Positions 22,820 to 35,948 of a stretch of 64,000 nt of DNA are shown in pieces. This stretch comes from Brachycybe producta (lineage: Eukaryota; Arthropoda; Diplopoda; Playtdesmida; Andrognathidae). Where the stretch lies: NCBI GenBank assembly GCA_036925085.1, contig JAUPFP010000023.1, positions 1,052,713 through 1,116,712 on the forward strand, given 5' to 3'. The stretch's first letter is position 1, and each line of letters begins with the position of its first letter. The notes under the pieces were generated by a model. The model saw only the letters and a program-made list of their open reading frames with translations, was not told the origin of the DNA and made no database searches. The translations under genes were made by a program, and so were the position numbers.

Positions 22820-24527
22820 TATGTCTTTCAGTGAAAAGGAAGACATTTTTTTTATTTCCATTTCTATTCTCTGATGGGTTTTTCTGATTTGTGTGATTCC
22901 ATCTCTTACCACATATACGCAAAGAAACACACCACAGGAACATAACACTTTCACCTGAGAAAAAAAAACAGATCAACCCACACATACCAATAGAAACAAT
23001 TGCGGATGATGATATTAATGATACAGGTGTGTCCTGCACACAGTATTAAAAAACCTTATAGTTATCTCATCACCTGGTAATAATTATAACCCTCCCTCCC
23101 CCAACCCTCTTTTCCACCTTAACACAAACTTTTTAATGCAAATGAACCCCCCCCCCCCCCCCCTTTTACCAGTTACAATGAGGTAAGGAAGCCCCCACAC
23201 CTCCATCCATCCTTTCCCCTCAAAATAGGAACTTCATTAATGATTCCTAGTTTCATTAAACAGATCTAATGATAAGCGGGAAGCAAAAAGAAAAATAGGT
23301 TCATGCCTTTAAGGGATAAAACAACACACACACATTGCATTTTATTATTATTATTATAATTATTCTGAAAGTCTGATGTGATCTATACTCTTCTTGCATA
23401 AAACTATAGCAATATAACCGAAGTTAATTATTGGTTTTAATATGAAAGTAGATAGGGTTCTCTCTCTCTCTCTCTTTTAATGTCATAAATTAAAATGATC
23501 TCTTTTTTTTAATATTTTTAATTCGTTATTTCCTCCTGTTTTAAGTCACCTTTTTATTATTAAAAGGTGTTTCAATTTTGTGTCCCTTCTTTAATGACAT
23601 AACTCTTTAAAGGCGTCACTTAGGTGAGCTAAATCGATCTCCTGTCTAGACATTGTTTTGCAAGAGAGAGAGAGAGAGAGGGAGAGTAGAGAGTGGACCT
23701 GAAAACATGGAGGAGAAAAATAGCTTTATAAAGAGATAAATGGTAATATAGTGAGGAAAAATGAGGTGGGGTGGAGAGGTTTCACTTAAAAGTGTGGGTG
23801 CAGTTAAGAGGGTTAAGGGTCAAGAAGAAGAAAAAAAAAAAGGTCGCCATCTTGAAAAGATGAACAAGATACAGATTGAAAGAGACAACTTATTTTTTTT
23901 TTTTCAAAAATAAACAAACTCTTTGAAAGAAAAACAAATCTTTTTTTCTTCTAAACTGTATTGTTGTGTCAGTAAAAAAAATACTGACCAGAAACTGACC
24001 AGTTTTACAAGTGAGATGTGGTCAATTCACACTTTTTATCTTCCCTTTCTTTCCCCTTCTTTTATTAGGGACTACTGACCTCGTAGTACTTCCTAATGTA
24101 ATAATAACCCCCACACCCCCTTTCATGTGTACTGAAACACGGGTTTCAATTTTCAACCCCAATTGATTGGTCACTGTCACTTGGTCAGCATATGGTGCTG
24201 TCCAAAACAAAATGTAAGATAAAGCTAAATAAATAACAATTGCATTTAGTATTACTTTTAGCATCGCTCTGTTTAGAAAACCTAATTTGTTCAAACATTA
24301 ATACGTACATACATATACATGTACATTATATTATATGTAGAGTTTTCAAGTGTGTTTTGTTGTGGCCGCCAAACAAGTCATTTTTGACCACTGGGCGACC
24401 GACCAAGTAGACCAAAATAGGAGTTCCTCTGAGAACCATTATCAATTTTTGTAATGTACAACAACAAAAGCAACAACAACATACAATTACATGTTATGAA
24501 GTGTATAATCTACTTTGTGTACCTAAC

Positions 24528-24586
<59 letters not shown>

Positions 24587-25000
24587 TCGGAAGTGCTTTT
24601 ATTTAAATAAATGCAAATCAAATGCTTTTTTTTTAGATTTCGAAAAATTAAACATTCATGGATTTTTTTCTTCTTTTTCAGGACCTAAAATTACAGTTCG
24701 TTTTTAAATACGGGTAGTTGCTTAATCAGTAATTATTAAATATCGGTACAAATTATAAATTTATAATGCTGAAAACAATTCTAAATTGTCATCATTTATT
24801 CTGTCCTTTTTTATTGGCTGAAATAAATAGATGGGGGGGGAGGGGGGGGGGAGAGAGATTTGGAGAACATTTTTCCAACACTAATTTGGAGGAGAAAATT
24901 AGCACTTTTTTCAGTAAAATATTTTAAAAAGAATGAAATTCTTCAAACATGTCTTTTTTTTTAAAATATGGAATTTTTTTTAAAAGTTTAGATTTTTTTT
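22820..25000. other. Noncoding DNA with homopolymer and AGT arrays
   Basis: A 17-C run is at 23147-23163, CT and GA repeats near 23460-23474 and 23663-23685, and an AGT microsatellite at about 24528-24586. A G-rich stretch is at 24833-24855. A short minus-strand open frame near 24022-24294 shows no recognisable family. Confidence 0.65.
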
Positions 25001-25009
25001 CACTTAAAG

Positions 25010-25735
25010 TGGGCAAAGATGGGTGAAATGGCACTCTAAACTGGAAAAAGTACAATAATTACTCAAAAAGTAGGTTCAAAGTTGAATAATTTCAACTTTT
25101 CAACTAATGGAGTTTGTTGTCATACTTATGACTTATGAAGTTATGAGATTGATTCTGGTCGCCATTTTGTTTGCTTTTTTTAATTATTCATCATTTCAGA
25201 TAACATAATGCATGTTAATTTGATGTAGATTAAACTTAACTTCAATGTAAATATGGATGAGAAATGGCATATTTATGGATTTAATTAAAGTGGTAGGGCA
25301 ATAGGGGTTTTCTCACTTCAATTGACCTAACATAATAAAGCAAACCATTATAATGAATAGGCGGGACCACGTTTATGCTTTCATATCGAAGTGTTTTTTC
25401 CCCTAATGGTGACATTATATTGTTAAACTATAAAATAAACTGGTTAATTTCACCATAGTAAACTTCCAATGTTCTCCAGTTCAAAAATTTTAAATTTTAG
25501 AATTTAAGTCAAGTGGAAACAGGGCCGAATATGATCAAATGTAGAAATATCTGAAGACAAAAAAAAAGGATATGCATTTTCAAAAAGCACGTACAAACTT
25601 CATTTCATATCTATTTTTGATACTTGTTAGTATATGCTGCTATGTATAGTAAATGCTACAAAACACAGTATGTATGTTCATGGGTGGTAAAAAGTTAGTT
25701 GACAAATGAAGTTGTACTTCTATCGTCATATATTT
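25010..25735. repeat. Repeat E, copy 1
   Basis: Direct diverged copy of about 48635-49350. Shared words include GGATGAGAAATGGCA, AATAGGGGTTTTCTCACTTC, AATGAATAGGCGGG, CTAATGGTGACAT, AACTTCCAATGTTCTCCA, GCACGTACAAACTTCATTTC and GAAGTTGTACTTCTATC. Likely a non-autonomous transposon; terminal repeats are not clear. Confidence 0.85.
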
Positions 25736-26690
25736 TACTTACATTTGAATAAATTGTCATTTGGTGACCACTGTCTAACAAAACATTAAAATATGCATAA
25801 GATATATTCTTTGGTATTTATTTATGACTATAGAAAACTATTACATGTTTAATTTTCTATTCAGGAATTCTGTGAACAAACAACAATGGTCATAAATTAT
25901 TACAGGAAGATGAAGAAAGAGGCCTATAGAGTAGTAGTAGTAGTAGTGTCTCTTCCTCCATCGAATCCCTCTCTCCACATTCCCACTCTTTTGTCTCTCT
26001 CTCTCTCTGCATATTTCCAACAACTCTATTGGAACTTCTAATAACTTGATACTTGTAATAAGAACAAGTACTTTCTTCTTCTTCATGATGATCATGTGGA
26101 GTGGAGATGTCACTTTTTTTTTAGTTAATTTATGATTCTGTAGACAGCCAAAGAATGTCAAGTTATCAATTCATATCTGTGTTTGGTCATATATATCCAC
26201 CGCAATGGGGTTTGGTATTAAAGATGGGTTTTGAGACACTGGAGTCTTGAAAAAGAAAGAGAATAAATGTGTCTTTGATATAACTTGGAAGATAAGAATG
26301 TCCATTCCATCCAATGACCGGCCTTCTTTAAACTTTCAGATATGGTTCACTCACAAATTCTACTTCGCAACAGTAACTCATTTGTTATGGGTAGAAAGTT
26401 AGAAACTTCTAGGAACTAAGTGGAAAATAATTTGCAAGCAAATGGTTCTTAGTATTTGGCGGCCCATTGTGTCAATTAAAATTGTGACCCTCCCCCCCCC
26501 ACATTTCCAAATGATGCAATATGGTAGTCACATTATTAATAAACCATACTATTTGTTTTAATTAAAGATTACTGGTGGAATTACTTAAATGAGCCGCATA
26601 TCACCTTTTTTCTGGTTGGTTGTTGGAGACTACAATCCAATTTCTTGTTAGAACTAACTGTCCCTTTTTGTATTTCGTATTGGCTAATGC
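25736..26690. other. Noncoding DNA
   Basis: GTA/AGT repeat at 25929-25946, CT tract near 25995-26007, AT-rich otherwise. The minus-strand open frame at 25841-26161 is low complexity and not convincing. Confidence 0.55.
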
Positions 26691-26691
26691 T

Positions 26692-27029
26692 CTGGTCAAG
26701 TGTGCATAAAATAAAATTGGATTTTTTTTAAAAATCAAATCATTTTTTTTGTTATTTAAATGCGTTTTTTTTTTTTTTTTTTTCGCTCTAAAATTGCTTT
26801 TTTATTAACTTAACAAATTTATTCACCTGCCAAGCACATTATTATAAATTCATTTCATAAAAGAAAAAAAAAATTACTTAAAAACTAAAAAAAAACTTCT
26901 GAAAAAAAATTTAAAAATGATTTAAATCACTTGATTTTTATGAAGAAAAAAATCAATTCATTCAAATTGCGATTTAAATCAAGTAATTTAAAATCTGTCT
27001 ACCCTATTTGTGCACGTATACTTGACCAG
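26692..27029. mobile_element. Inverted-repeat element with GATTTAAATC words (CTGGTCAAGT ends)
   Basis: The left end CTGGTCAAGTGTGCATAAA and the right end, read inward, CTGGTCAAGTATACGTGCAC are similar. GATTTAAATC and AAATCAAGT recur inside, as they do at 28430-28500. Confidence 0.7.
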
Positions 27030-27191
27030 ATAGCTTTGTAATTAAATGTCAAAGTTTGATTGCATTTAGTGCATTTTGTGTTAATTTAGTGTTTAGGACC
27101 ATGTTCAAGAATGGAACTTTGACACTTGAAAAACCTGAATATAATTATAAACAGCGTTTCCAAACATAGAAAAACCATGTTTGGATAATAA

Positions 27192-27336
27192 ACAGACATT
27201 TAAGCTAATTTGTTCGTTATTTGGTCTGACGTCACATGCGCCGCCCTTTTCAATTTTTAATTGGTTGCTATTTGGTATGACGCTCATAAAAGGGGCGGAG
27301 CAAACGACTGTATTTTGCTGTGCTTTAAATGTCTGT
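27192..27336. mobile_element. Family-1-related MITE with fourth terminus type (ACAGACATTTAAGC)
   Basis: ACAGACATTTAAGC and GCTTTAAATGTCTGT are terminal inverted repeats. The core has TCTGACGTCACATGCG (TGACGTCA 27227-27234), CCGCCCTTTTC, TTTTAATTGGTT and AAAGGGGCGGAGC. GATAAT occurs just outside both ends. Confidence 0.8.
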
Positions 27337-27339
27337 GAT

Positions 27340-28326
27340 AATGCTTAATAAATAAAACAGTAGTTTTTCTATGTCGTGGAACTCTGTTGAAAGGGTTCAA
27401 AAGTTGAAGTGTTAAGAAATTTTCTTCATGAATAATAGGCTTAAATAATATTTCAATATTTAAAAAAAAATTCGCTTGGCAACAAAACGAAAAAAAAAAA
27501 AAGACGACTTTGAAGAAAAATGAGACAGAAAAGAAGAAGAAAAAAAAATGGAGGCCATTTTTTTTAAATGTAATTTTTGGCAATGCATAAACTTTTATTT
27601 AAAAAAAAATTAAAAGTTTGTAAAGAGAGGACCAAAAGGATTTAAAATATTATTATATAAAACATGGATTATATAATAATCTCTTTCTCTCTTGTACTTA
27701 AAAGCTATTTCAGTTTTTGAAAATAAAAAAGTTCTCTTTTTAAGTGACTCGGCAATTACTATTTATTTCTTACAAGAAAAGGGAGAGAGAGAGAAGAAAA
27801 AAAACAGATATTCAAAACCTGTTTCTTGAATTTGCATTTTTATCATTGTTAGCTTTTAAATAAAAAAAAAATAATAAAAAAAAGCAACTCCTATTATTTA
27901 AAAAAAATCAATTCTGTTCTATCTGCAATTCATGTTTTGTATTTATGACTTTTCACTTATTTAGGGAACGCAAGAGAATCATAAGAATTGAGTGTATAAA
28001 AGAGTTTTTTTTCCATTCACTTTCTACTATTTTTATATTCAGTATGTATTGAAGAAGAAAAAAACCTATTCAGAACAACACATTCTAATAAAAAAACACC
28101 TTTCGAATGTCGTTTCATTCTATCTATTGAAAAAAAAAATTACTTTAGTCGATACTTGCGCTATCTATCGTCAATGACATAACCATTTAAAGAGATTTAT
28201 AAACTTAATTCTCTTGACGGTAATTGTTTTGTTGCAGCCAATCTACGATTTTTTTTTGTCTCCGTTCATATAATAAAGAAAACGTCGTTGTTACATTTAA
28301 AACATTTTTTTTTGTTGCTTTCTATC
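27340..28326. other. AT-rich noncoding DNA
   Basis: Many A/T homopolymers and GA tracts, no recognised element. Open frames are lysine- and phenylalanine-rich shadows of homopolymers. Confidence 0.55.
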
Positions 28327-28743
28327 TTAAAAGCAGAGTACAGACGATCAATTCTGACTTGTCAATCCTGACTTACAATGCCAAAATTGATCTGGTAGTG
28401 GTGGTGGAATTTTGTCAGGGTGGATTAATTACTGATTTAAATCGCAATTTAAATCGATTTTTTTTAAATTAAAATCAGTGTGATTTTTAAATCACAATTT
28501 AAAAGAAAAATTAGCAACGCCATCTTTAAAAAAATTAAGAAAAAATTTACAAATGTGATGAAAATAAGTTGATTTGAACTTATTTTCATCACATTTATAA
28601 TTTTTTTCTTAATTTTTTTTTTAAAGAAAAATTAGAAATGGTTTGAACAACATCTGTTTACGATTTTCAAAGACTCCCCCCCATAATTATAATTAACAAG
28701 CCGGACTTGACAAGGCAAAATTGATCGTCTGTAACCAGTTTAA
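28327..28743. mobile_element. Nested foldback elements (outer GTACAGACGATCAATTCTG)
   Basis: The outer arms TACAGACGATCAATTCTGAC and AAAATTGATCGTCTGTAACC are complementary and related to the 7307-7493 element. Inside are GATTTAAATC repeats (28433-28500) and a foldback at about 28533-28630 (AAATGTGATGAAAATAAGTT / AACTTATTTTCATCACATTT). Confidence 0.78.
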
Positions 28744-29187
28744 GATTTTTTTTTGGTGGTTTTTTCGCTGTAAATTTTTTTTTATCGAATTCTCCCTCTC
28801 ACTTTTCATTATCTATGTGTTTGTGTGTAAACTTGTATGTATGTTACATGGAGATAGAAAACAGTGTGCGAATGTGTTGAGCGTCGTTATTGTTCACATA
28901 AAACACTTTTTTTTTTCCGGAAGAAGAAAAAAATTCGGTACATTGTGTTCTATGGACAATCTATGCCTGTCATTGCCTGAACTTAAAAAAAAAAGTGTTT
29001 TCGAGGAAAAAAAAAAAAAAATTTCGACTATACCCATAAAAAACACAGCAGAACTCCATCAACTTTTTTTTTCTTCTTCTTCATGTTCAATCTATTTTTA
29101 CAAAGTGTAGAATAGTATTTTTAGTTTGAACTATATATACTGTATACAGTATACATAGCATACATGCTACGTTATATATATATATAT

Positions 29188-29302
29188 ATGCATCCGTTTG
29201 GTGTAATTGTCCATTACACGAAATGTTATGTCCATATCGCGTTTTGCATCAGGTCCAATCTATGTTCATTTCGCGAAATGGGCATTCATATTTTTTATGG
29301 GA
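29188..29302. mobile_element. Second copy of the CGCATCC/TGTCCATTTACACG foldback (partial)
   Basis: Shares GCATCCGTTTGGTGTAATTG, CCATTACACGAAATG and TCGCGTTTTGCATCAGG with 17449-17625. It follows a TA microsatellite (29173-29189). Confidence 0.7.
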
Positions 29303-29740
29303 GACATACTGTATTATCTAGAAAAGATGGTTGGCATGTAGGTAGGTAGGTAGACAGGTATGGTGCCTCAGTACTAAATTGTTAAACAACTTTATTGGTA
29401 TTGAAAAGAGTAAAGCAGCAGCAAGACTGCAGTTTTTTTTTTTTTTAAGTTTGCAATAATATTTCATACAAATAGAGAGAGATATATGAAAGGGGCGACT
29501 GATATTAGATGTACAGAATGTTTGGAAAGAGAGAAAAAAAAAATAACCCTTAAATTTGAAACGTGACACCGAATCACGGGCATTCTTTTTTCTTCTAGGA
29601 GAGAAAAAAATTTTATTAGAAGTACCTGACTAGCTGTTTTGTTGTTGTTGGCGGCACTAAAGCTGAAAGAAAACAAGCTCAATCTCACCAACTTTCACAA
29701 TATATGAAAACAAGCATAAATAATTGCTGAGCTTGTCTAT

Positions 29741-30050
29741 AACATTTGAAGCGCGTATTGTACACGGGAAATCAAGGCATGCTTGTCTTACATGCTTCAT
29801 TGGGAATGTATTGCAACCACAACAGTTCCATTCCGGTACTTCTGGTTCATGTGCAATGTATATATTCGAAGTTGCATTGTCATAACATCTATAGAAAGAG
29901 CACAACCACGTCCACTCTGATTTCACCTAACATTTGAATCGCATGTTGCACATGGAAAATGAAGACATTCTTGTCTCGTAGACTTCACTGGGAATGTGTT
30001 GCAACCAACATTTTCATTCCGGCACTTCCGGTTCACGTGCAATGTGTTTT
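29741..30050 (+). repeat. Tandem duplication, about 188-bp period
   Basis: AACATTTGAAGCGCGTATTG at 29741 recurs as AACATTTGAATCGCATGTTG at 29929. Both units continue with GGGAATGTRTTGCAACCA, TTCCATTCCGGTACTT-like and GTTCAYGTGCAATGT words. The units are diverged, so the duplication is old. Confidence 0.82.
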
Positions 30051-30058
30051 GGACACTA

Positions 30059-30615
30059 ATGCCTAGTTCTCACAACCTACTTGTAGCTCGGGATAAAGTA
30101 GCCTTAGCTAAACGACTGTGTTCACATGTGAGTAGCTACATATGGGCTTTGTGACCTGCCTAAAGGTGGCGCTCACTACAGCATATTTATTTCATTTTTA
30201 CAAATTTGGCACTGGCCATTATGTGTGGACATTGTGCGTGTGTATAGCCTGCATAATGTATACATAGGTTGATGATTTAGAGTTTATGGAAATAAGTAAT
30301 TATTAAATAAAGATCAATTGATAAGTTTAAATTATTTTAATAAATTAACAAATAGACTGAAACATCTAACAATGGAAATAAAAAATGAATGACGCCATTT
30401 TCTATTCAGATTTATGACCACCAGGTGGCATACGATCAAGTTAACTTTGTCTTGCATTCACACTAAATAATGTGTAGGCTACATATGGGTAACCAAGGCT
30501 ACCTCACCAAAGCTAACATTTGACATTGACCACCATCTAGTGTGTGTTCTCACAACCCGTATACATAGGCTAAATCCTTAGCCTGAGCTACATGAAGGTT
30601 CTGAGAACTAGGCAT
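30059..30615. mobile_element. TA-flanked inverted-repeat MITE (ATGCCTAGTTCTCA ends)
   Basis: The left end ATGCCTAGTTCTCACAACCT and the right end read inward ATGCCTAGTTCTCAGAACCT differ by one base. TA lies outside both ends. The second half carries TGTTCTCACAACCCGTA. The interior has GGTGGCGCTCAC and the matching CACCATCTAGTGTG. Confidence 0.88.
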
Positions 30616-30625
30616 TAGAGCTAAA

Positions 30626-31670
30626 AAGCATTAATTGGCGAGTGTAGTTAGCCACATATATGGAGGTTGCAGGCCGCCATCTACCTTCTATTTTTCTAAG
30701 TATTTTTCTATGGAGCCCTCTCCTCTTAAGTTTAAAGAAATAAGCCTGCTGTTTTCATTATTATTTTTTTCATAATAGGCTTACTTATCATCAAATATGT
30801 TAAATGAAACGAAAAAATCCACAGATGGATTTTTTAAACAAATTCATTTTCTTTTTTCTAGTTTGCTCCCTAATTAAACTTTATAATGACGTTATTTTTG
30901 TACTCTGTACTTTGTACTTTGTAATAATTCTTACACAATAGAGTAGAATCAAAAGTAATAACTTTATCATTTTCTTTAATAATAATAATAGAAAATGTAA
31001 ATCATTTTCATTTTTTTTAGTTTGTGTATAATGCAAGGCGAAGAAATTCCACGAATTTCACATTATAAAGATAGTATATAGGTTTTGGTCACGAAAATAT
31101 TGAATATATTTTTTTTTTCTTCAGTACAATTGAACACGAAGAATTCAAATTTCTGGGCTTTTTTATTGCCATTAGTATTGTTGTAATATGTTATGTAAAG
31201 TAAAAAGATGATGATAATGATGATGATGATGATGAGAATAGGAAAACACACAGTGAAAATAGGAAATAGCCAATGATTAAAACATGTATGACTGACGTCA
31301 TTCTTAATTGAACCTGCATTAATGGTGTATACAATATAAATGAGTTATATGTATGCGTGTGTAAATTACAAACGCTTGTTTTAAATATATAATACTGATT
31401 AAACAAGTGAGAGAAAAAGGCTTTTGCGCGATTGCAACAACACCTGTTTTATGTCTCACACAATTGTCAACCAGACAAAAACCATGAATATCTAAAGAGG
31501 ATATTATTAATCACTGGGGGGTTCTCTCCCTCCTTTTCAATGGTTAACACATCGAAATAATAAGAGACCTTTTCTCTTTTGTAAAATTATACAAAACTCA
31601 AACCCTAACTTAAAACGTTAACTGAAGGGTTCAACCGCATATTCGCTTTTTTGTATCTTAAAAATTAAAC
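30626..31670. other. Noncoding DNA with repeat D fragment
   Basis: About 30626-30725 is a repeat D end (GGCGAGTGTAGTTAGCCACA, GCCGCCATCTACCTT). The remainder is AT-rich with ATGATG repeats near 31206-31236. No gene is recognised. Confidence 0.6.
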
Positions 31671-31671
31671 T

Positions 31672-32052
31672 GTTTAGGTTTAGTTTATACTCCCTTGCTA
31701 AGTGGCAAAGCAGCCTGCGAAGCTTCAAAAATGACGTCAGAGCTTCAGGTTTTAGCATTCGCCAGAGCATGAAGCTAGCTTTGAAATCGTTCATTTTTTT
31801 CAAAGCTTAGCAACTCAAAGCACCAATCATGAAACGGATACACAAATGGGGTCAACAAGTCACACCTTTTTTCTTCCAGAAGGGGAAGGGTTCCATTGTT
31901 TTGTATATCTGTTTTATAGCGTAAAAAAGGTTAAAAAATATTGTGAAGCTTGCAAGACCACATGTTTGTATGTAGATCTACAAGCTAAACTTTTTGGAGC
32001 TAATTTTTAGAAGCTTCAAAGCTTCTTCGCTTTTTATGGTTTTAAACCAACG
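31672..32052. repeat. Repeat F, copy 1 (inverted partner of 33550-33909)
   Basis: Same orientation of words at its left end as the right end of 33550-33909 complemented: TTTATACTCCCTTGCTAAG, GCATGAAGCTAGCTTTGAAA, CCAGAAGGGGAAGGGTTC and GCTTGCAAGACCACATGTTT. The ends are degenerate. Confidence 0.75.
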
Positions 32053-32055
32053 AGG

Positions 32056-32268
32056 TAACTAACGTCGATTATCGGAACTACAGTAATGTCGGACATGCAT
32101 AGTTCCGATAATCGCACACCCATTAAAAAACGTGAAGAAAATAAGAAAAACCGATTGCAAAGACTTTATTTCCATAAGTAATATTTCCATAAGAATAAGT
32201 AAAAAAAATTGGCTCCGATAATCGACGGTTTCGATATACCCAACGTTCTGATAATCGACGCTTTACTG
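32056..32268. mobile_element. Pogo-like MITE (GTCGATTATCGG)
   Basis: AACGTCGATTATCGGAAC at the left and TCTGATAATCGACGCTTTACTG at the right are inverted. The right end reads CAGTAAAGCGTCGATTATC inward, a typical pogo-type start, followed by TA. Additional CCGATAATCG words lie inside. It abuts repeat F. Confidence 0.72.
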
Positions 32269-33549
32269 TACCGCATATTTGCGTCAAAATCTAACGTCTA
32301 GCCTGCTCAAAAGGTGGTGGACCGGTGGTATATGTAGCTGCTACGACATCATAACCATCTCTGACCTGTCTTACCACTTTCCTTTGGAATCTGATTCCTG
32401 AATCCTTAGTTTGATTTTTAACAGCATAAATCTACTTCAAATAACAAACCAAATGGAAGCTATAGAAAGCAAGCATGTCAGTAATTGCTGAGGTTGTTTC
32501 ACACTGGGGAGTGCTGCTAACAATGAACTAATTCAAACTAACAAGAGTGACCAACTAAACAATTATCAGCACTGTAAGATAGGAGTTGATTGTCACTAGT
32601 GACATTAGTCACTAATTTTGAATGGGTCATCCATCTATCTAAAGAAAACTGACCATGTAAATGATCTGCCCTATTTGTTTGGTGGTGGTGGAGGAGGTGG
32701 GGAGACAAATTGTATGTTTATATATATATATATAAACTAATTATTAGCATGACAGAACATCCTAATGAAGTTATTTAAGAGTAAAAGACACACCACTGTG
32801 AGCATATTACTATAGTAACCTATACACAAGAGAGTCCCCCAACAATGTCTAAGGATGTCAACTAGGAAGTAATTTCAGAAAAAAATCCAAACACGCCTTT
32901 GATTCGGAGCTAATGTGTTTTGCTAGTTAGTTAGATTGGTAACCAAGTGACTGGCATGCAAGATCAGCTATTTTGAACCTATTTTTTATGAAATATATGC
33001 AATTCAACAGTTTTGCTTAAAAAAAATTGGAAATATGTTCAAGACACCGTGAGATTAATCAATGTAAACATAACAAAAGTCATTATACTGCAAACTAAGT
33101 GTGCAGAGGTCTCAAACTAAAGTTGCATTTCTGAATGCCAGACAAAGTACAATAATTACTGTATGAAATTATTTAAGAGGCGTTCGAAAACATTGACTCA
33201 CTTTTCGAATGAGACTTATAGGGAAACGAACATGGGCGGCCTCAGTCATGACTGTGGAAGTTTAGTTTTAATTTTTCTATATGTAGGCTTAATACAAAAA
33301 TCAAGTCACAGCGAACTAAACAATAGGTGTTGCGGTTGCAACACTCCTGGGACCGGCCTATGGAAACTAGTACAGTAATCACTGGGAGAGCAACAGACAA
33401 AATTACTTTGAAATCATTGGAATTGGACATTCACTTCAGTTGCATCACGAGTTCTGCGTTCTAGCAGAACTCAAAAATGGCTGCAATAGTTCTGAAAGTG
33501 CTGCTCTTATTAAACTGAGCACGTTTGACAGTCTCTCACAATGTTCTTA
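32269..33549. other. Noncoding DNA
   Basis: About 32280-32500 is related to 880-1170 (TTTGCGTCAAAATCTAACG, GGAATCTGATT). A TA microsatellite is at 32719-32733. Nothing else is recognised. Confidence 0.55.
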
Positions 33550-33909
33550 GGGTAGGTTTATACTCCAACCTTTGCTAAGATTTGCAAGCTTTGAAGCTCC
33601 TAAAAATGAGCTCCCCAAAGCTTAGCTTGTTCATAGAAACATATGTGGTCTTACAAAGTTTAAACTATTTTATAACCTTTATACCCTATAAAACAGATGC
33701 ACAAAACAATAGAACCCTTCCCCTTCTGGAAGCAAAAAAGGTGTGACTTGTTCACCTCTTTTGTGTTATCCGTTTCCTGATTATAGCTTTGAGTTGCTAA
33801 GCTTTGAAAAGTTGAATAATTTCAAAGCTAGCTTCATGCTTCAAGCTTGCTTGAAGCTTCGCAGCTGCTTTGCTCAGTTTGCTGCTTAGCAAGGAAGTAT
33901 AAACCAACC
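33550..33909. mobile_element. Repeat F, copy 2: TTA-flanked Harbinger-like MITE
   Basis: The left end GGGTAGGTTTATACTCCAAC and the right end read inward GGGTTGGTTTATACTTCC match. TTA is on both sides (33547-33549, 33910-33912). GGG ends with TTA duplication suit PIF/Harbinger. It contains many AAGCTT/AAGCTTC words. Confidence 0.85.
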
Positions 33910-34065
33910 CTTATCAATGCAATAAAACTTAAGAGGAGTTGTCAATTGCACACCTTAAAGCAGTGTTTCCACTTGTACGGATTTGCTTGGACACAATCCA
34001 CACACACACACCACACACACTGACTCCTTTTCCCCTTTCTGTGCATTTGTTTATAAAGAGTTATA

Positions 34066-34295
34066 CAGTAGATTCTCGATTATTCGGACTAAATGGGATC
34101 GGCTGTTGTCCAGAATCCAGATTACCGAAAGTCCGGAAAATCGCCGGGTTCTTTTTCTTACTTTGATTTTCTTCTTCACTATCTGGAAGTTAAAAGTTAA
34201 AAACACTGATAAATTAAAAAAAAAAACATTTATATTATGATAATGGCTAATTTATCTGGATTACCCGGAAGGCTAGATAATAAGAGATTCTACCG
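34066..34295. mobile_element. Pogo/Tigger-like MITE (CAGTAGATTCTCGATTATTC)
   Basis: The left end CAGTAGATTCTCGATTATTC and the inward right end CGGTAGAATCTCTTATTATC are similar, with TA outside both (34064-34065, 34296-34297). ATCCAGATTACC and ATCTGGATTACCCGG form a second inner inverted pair. Confidence 0.85.
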
Positions 34296-34297
34296 TA

Positions 34298-35677
34298 GAA
34301 TTGTTTTTTGTACCCAGGAGGGCCAGGAGTGGGGCGCTTGCAACAAATGCCAAGCAACATTTTAATTGCTTTTGCAACGTTTTTGAGTCTGCATAAAATG
34401 TTTTTGTTATCAAGGTCATGTGTTGCAGACACGTGTTTTGCAGACTCACGATTCTAAGTGGAAATGTTTCTTTTAGAAATGAGATTGCAAACTCTTTTCT
34501 TCAAAAAGATTTCAAAGAAAACTAATCAATCATTAAAGTGTTTTAAAGAAAATTTGTCTGGTGTTGTTAAATAAATATGACACATTTGTCGACTTGATTC
34601 TATGACATACACTTGTAATTACTAATTCTATATTTAGAATAGAAAGAAGAGGGGAAAAAAAATGCTTCAAGTTATTTCCGGCATTTCTAATGCACTATGG
34701 AATGGAATCAAAATGCAATTCTAACTTTTTTTTTTTTTTTTTTGAAAGCAAACACTTTAAAAAATAAATATATGATCGAATTTCAAGGATTTCTTTTCAA
34801 AACTTCTGCTTTCTTTGTAAAGTTAGTTATAACTTCTAAGTTCTATACTTTACTGTAGGGGAAGTATTCATAGAATGATTACAATTTGCAACGTTAACTT
34901 TATTATAAAACTCAGTTGTACATGTATATAAACAACGAAAAATCTAACAAGAACAAAATCATCGTTATTAGACACAGACGTTTTTTTTGCGTTTTTTTTG
35001 TGGATGTTTTGTTTTTCTGAACAATATCTTTTTTGATAAACATTTTTATCAGTCTGGAAAAGATTACCCTTTTTTTTTTTTCGAGGTCTTATATATCTAG
35101 GAAATGTTGTTATTATCTCTCAGGAGACACTTCAAAATGTTTATTTATATATTTTAGTTTTAATACTTTGGTAAGGTTACAGACTGAACCTGAAGGCAAA
35201 CTTTTGCACTTTGAAATACAGTAGACGGTTTTATTGAGACAGAAGGAGAAAAAGGCCTATTACAGTATAGAAACAAATATATAATTTTAAAAAAAAAAAA
35301 CAGTTGTATGTGTTAGCTGTACCTTTGAAATATACACACCTTAAGGTAACATACACTGTAATTCTTGTAACCAAATTTAAAATTTCCAATGATGGCTTCT
35401 AAAAATCAAGTCCTATGTTAGAACCAAAGCTAGGAGAGAGAGAGAGAGATAGAAAAAAAAATACACCTAAATTGCACCTGAAATATAAAATACAACAAAA
35501 TCGTTTACAACATGTATTCGTATGTGCTCTTATAGTTTAGCTTACGTTGCCTTTTACTATTAATTTTAGGAAAGTTTTATATCTTTGAATTTAAAGCCAA
35601 AAAATTAAGAACTAATACTGTGTTCAGGCACGCAATTCTGAATTCAATACCGCAGTAGTAATGGCGGCATTCAAGCA
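34298..35677. other. AT-rich noncoding DNA
   Basis: T and A homopolymers; GA repeat near 35435-35449. Nothing is recognised. Confidence 0.55.
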
Positions 35678-35685
35678 GTTTTGAG

Positions 35686-35895
35686 ACAGACAGGTAGTTA
35701 GAAATCGGGGAGAACTTCAGTTGGCTCCGCCCTTGTTATGACGAACGCCACTTCTAATTGGTTAGTTATGTAGTCTGGCGTCACATGCTCCACCCTTTTC
35801 AACGTCGAACCACACAACAAACCAATTGGAAGTTGCCAGTCGTCATACAAAAGGGCGGAGCCAACTGAAGTTCTCCCCGATTTCTAACTGTCCGT
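35686..35895. mobile_element. Family-1 CRE/GC-box MITE
   Basis: GTTTTGAG(AC) occurs at 35678-35685 and 35896-35903. The ends are TAGTTAGAAATCGGGGAGAA and its complement; the outermost bases are altered. The CRE has mutated to TGGCGTCA (35776-35783). The arms carry GGCTCCGCCC / GGGCGGAGCC. Confidence 0.9.
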
Positions 35896-35948
35896 GTTTT
35901 GAGACCTTTACTGTGTGTTCAGAACTTCAGACTGCCACATACACAATC

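Noticed and set aside
24022-24294. 90-residue minus-strand frame with a hydrophobic segment
   Set aside because: No recognisable family, no splice-linked neighbours, in AT-rich intronic or intergenic DNA.
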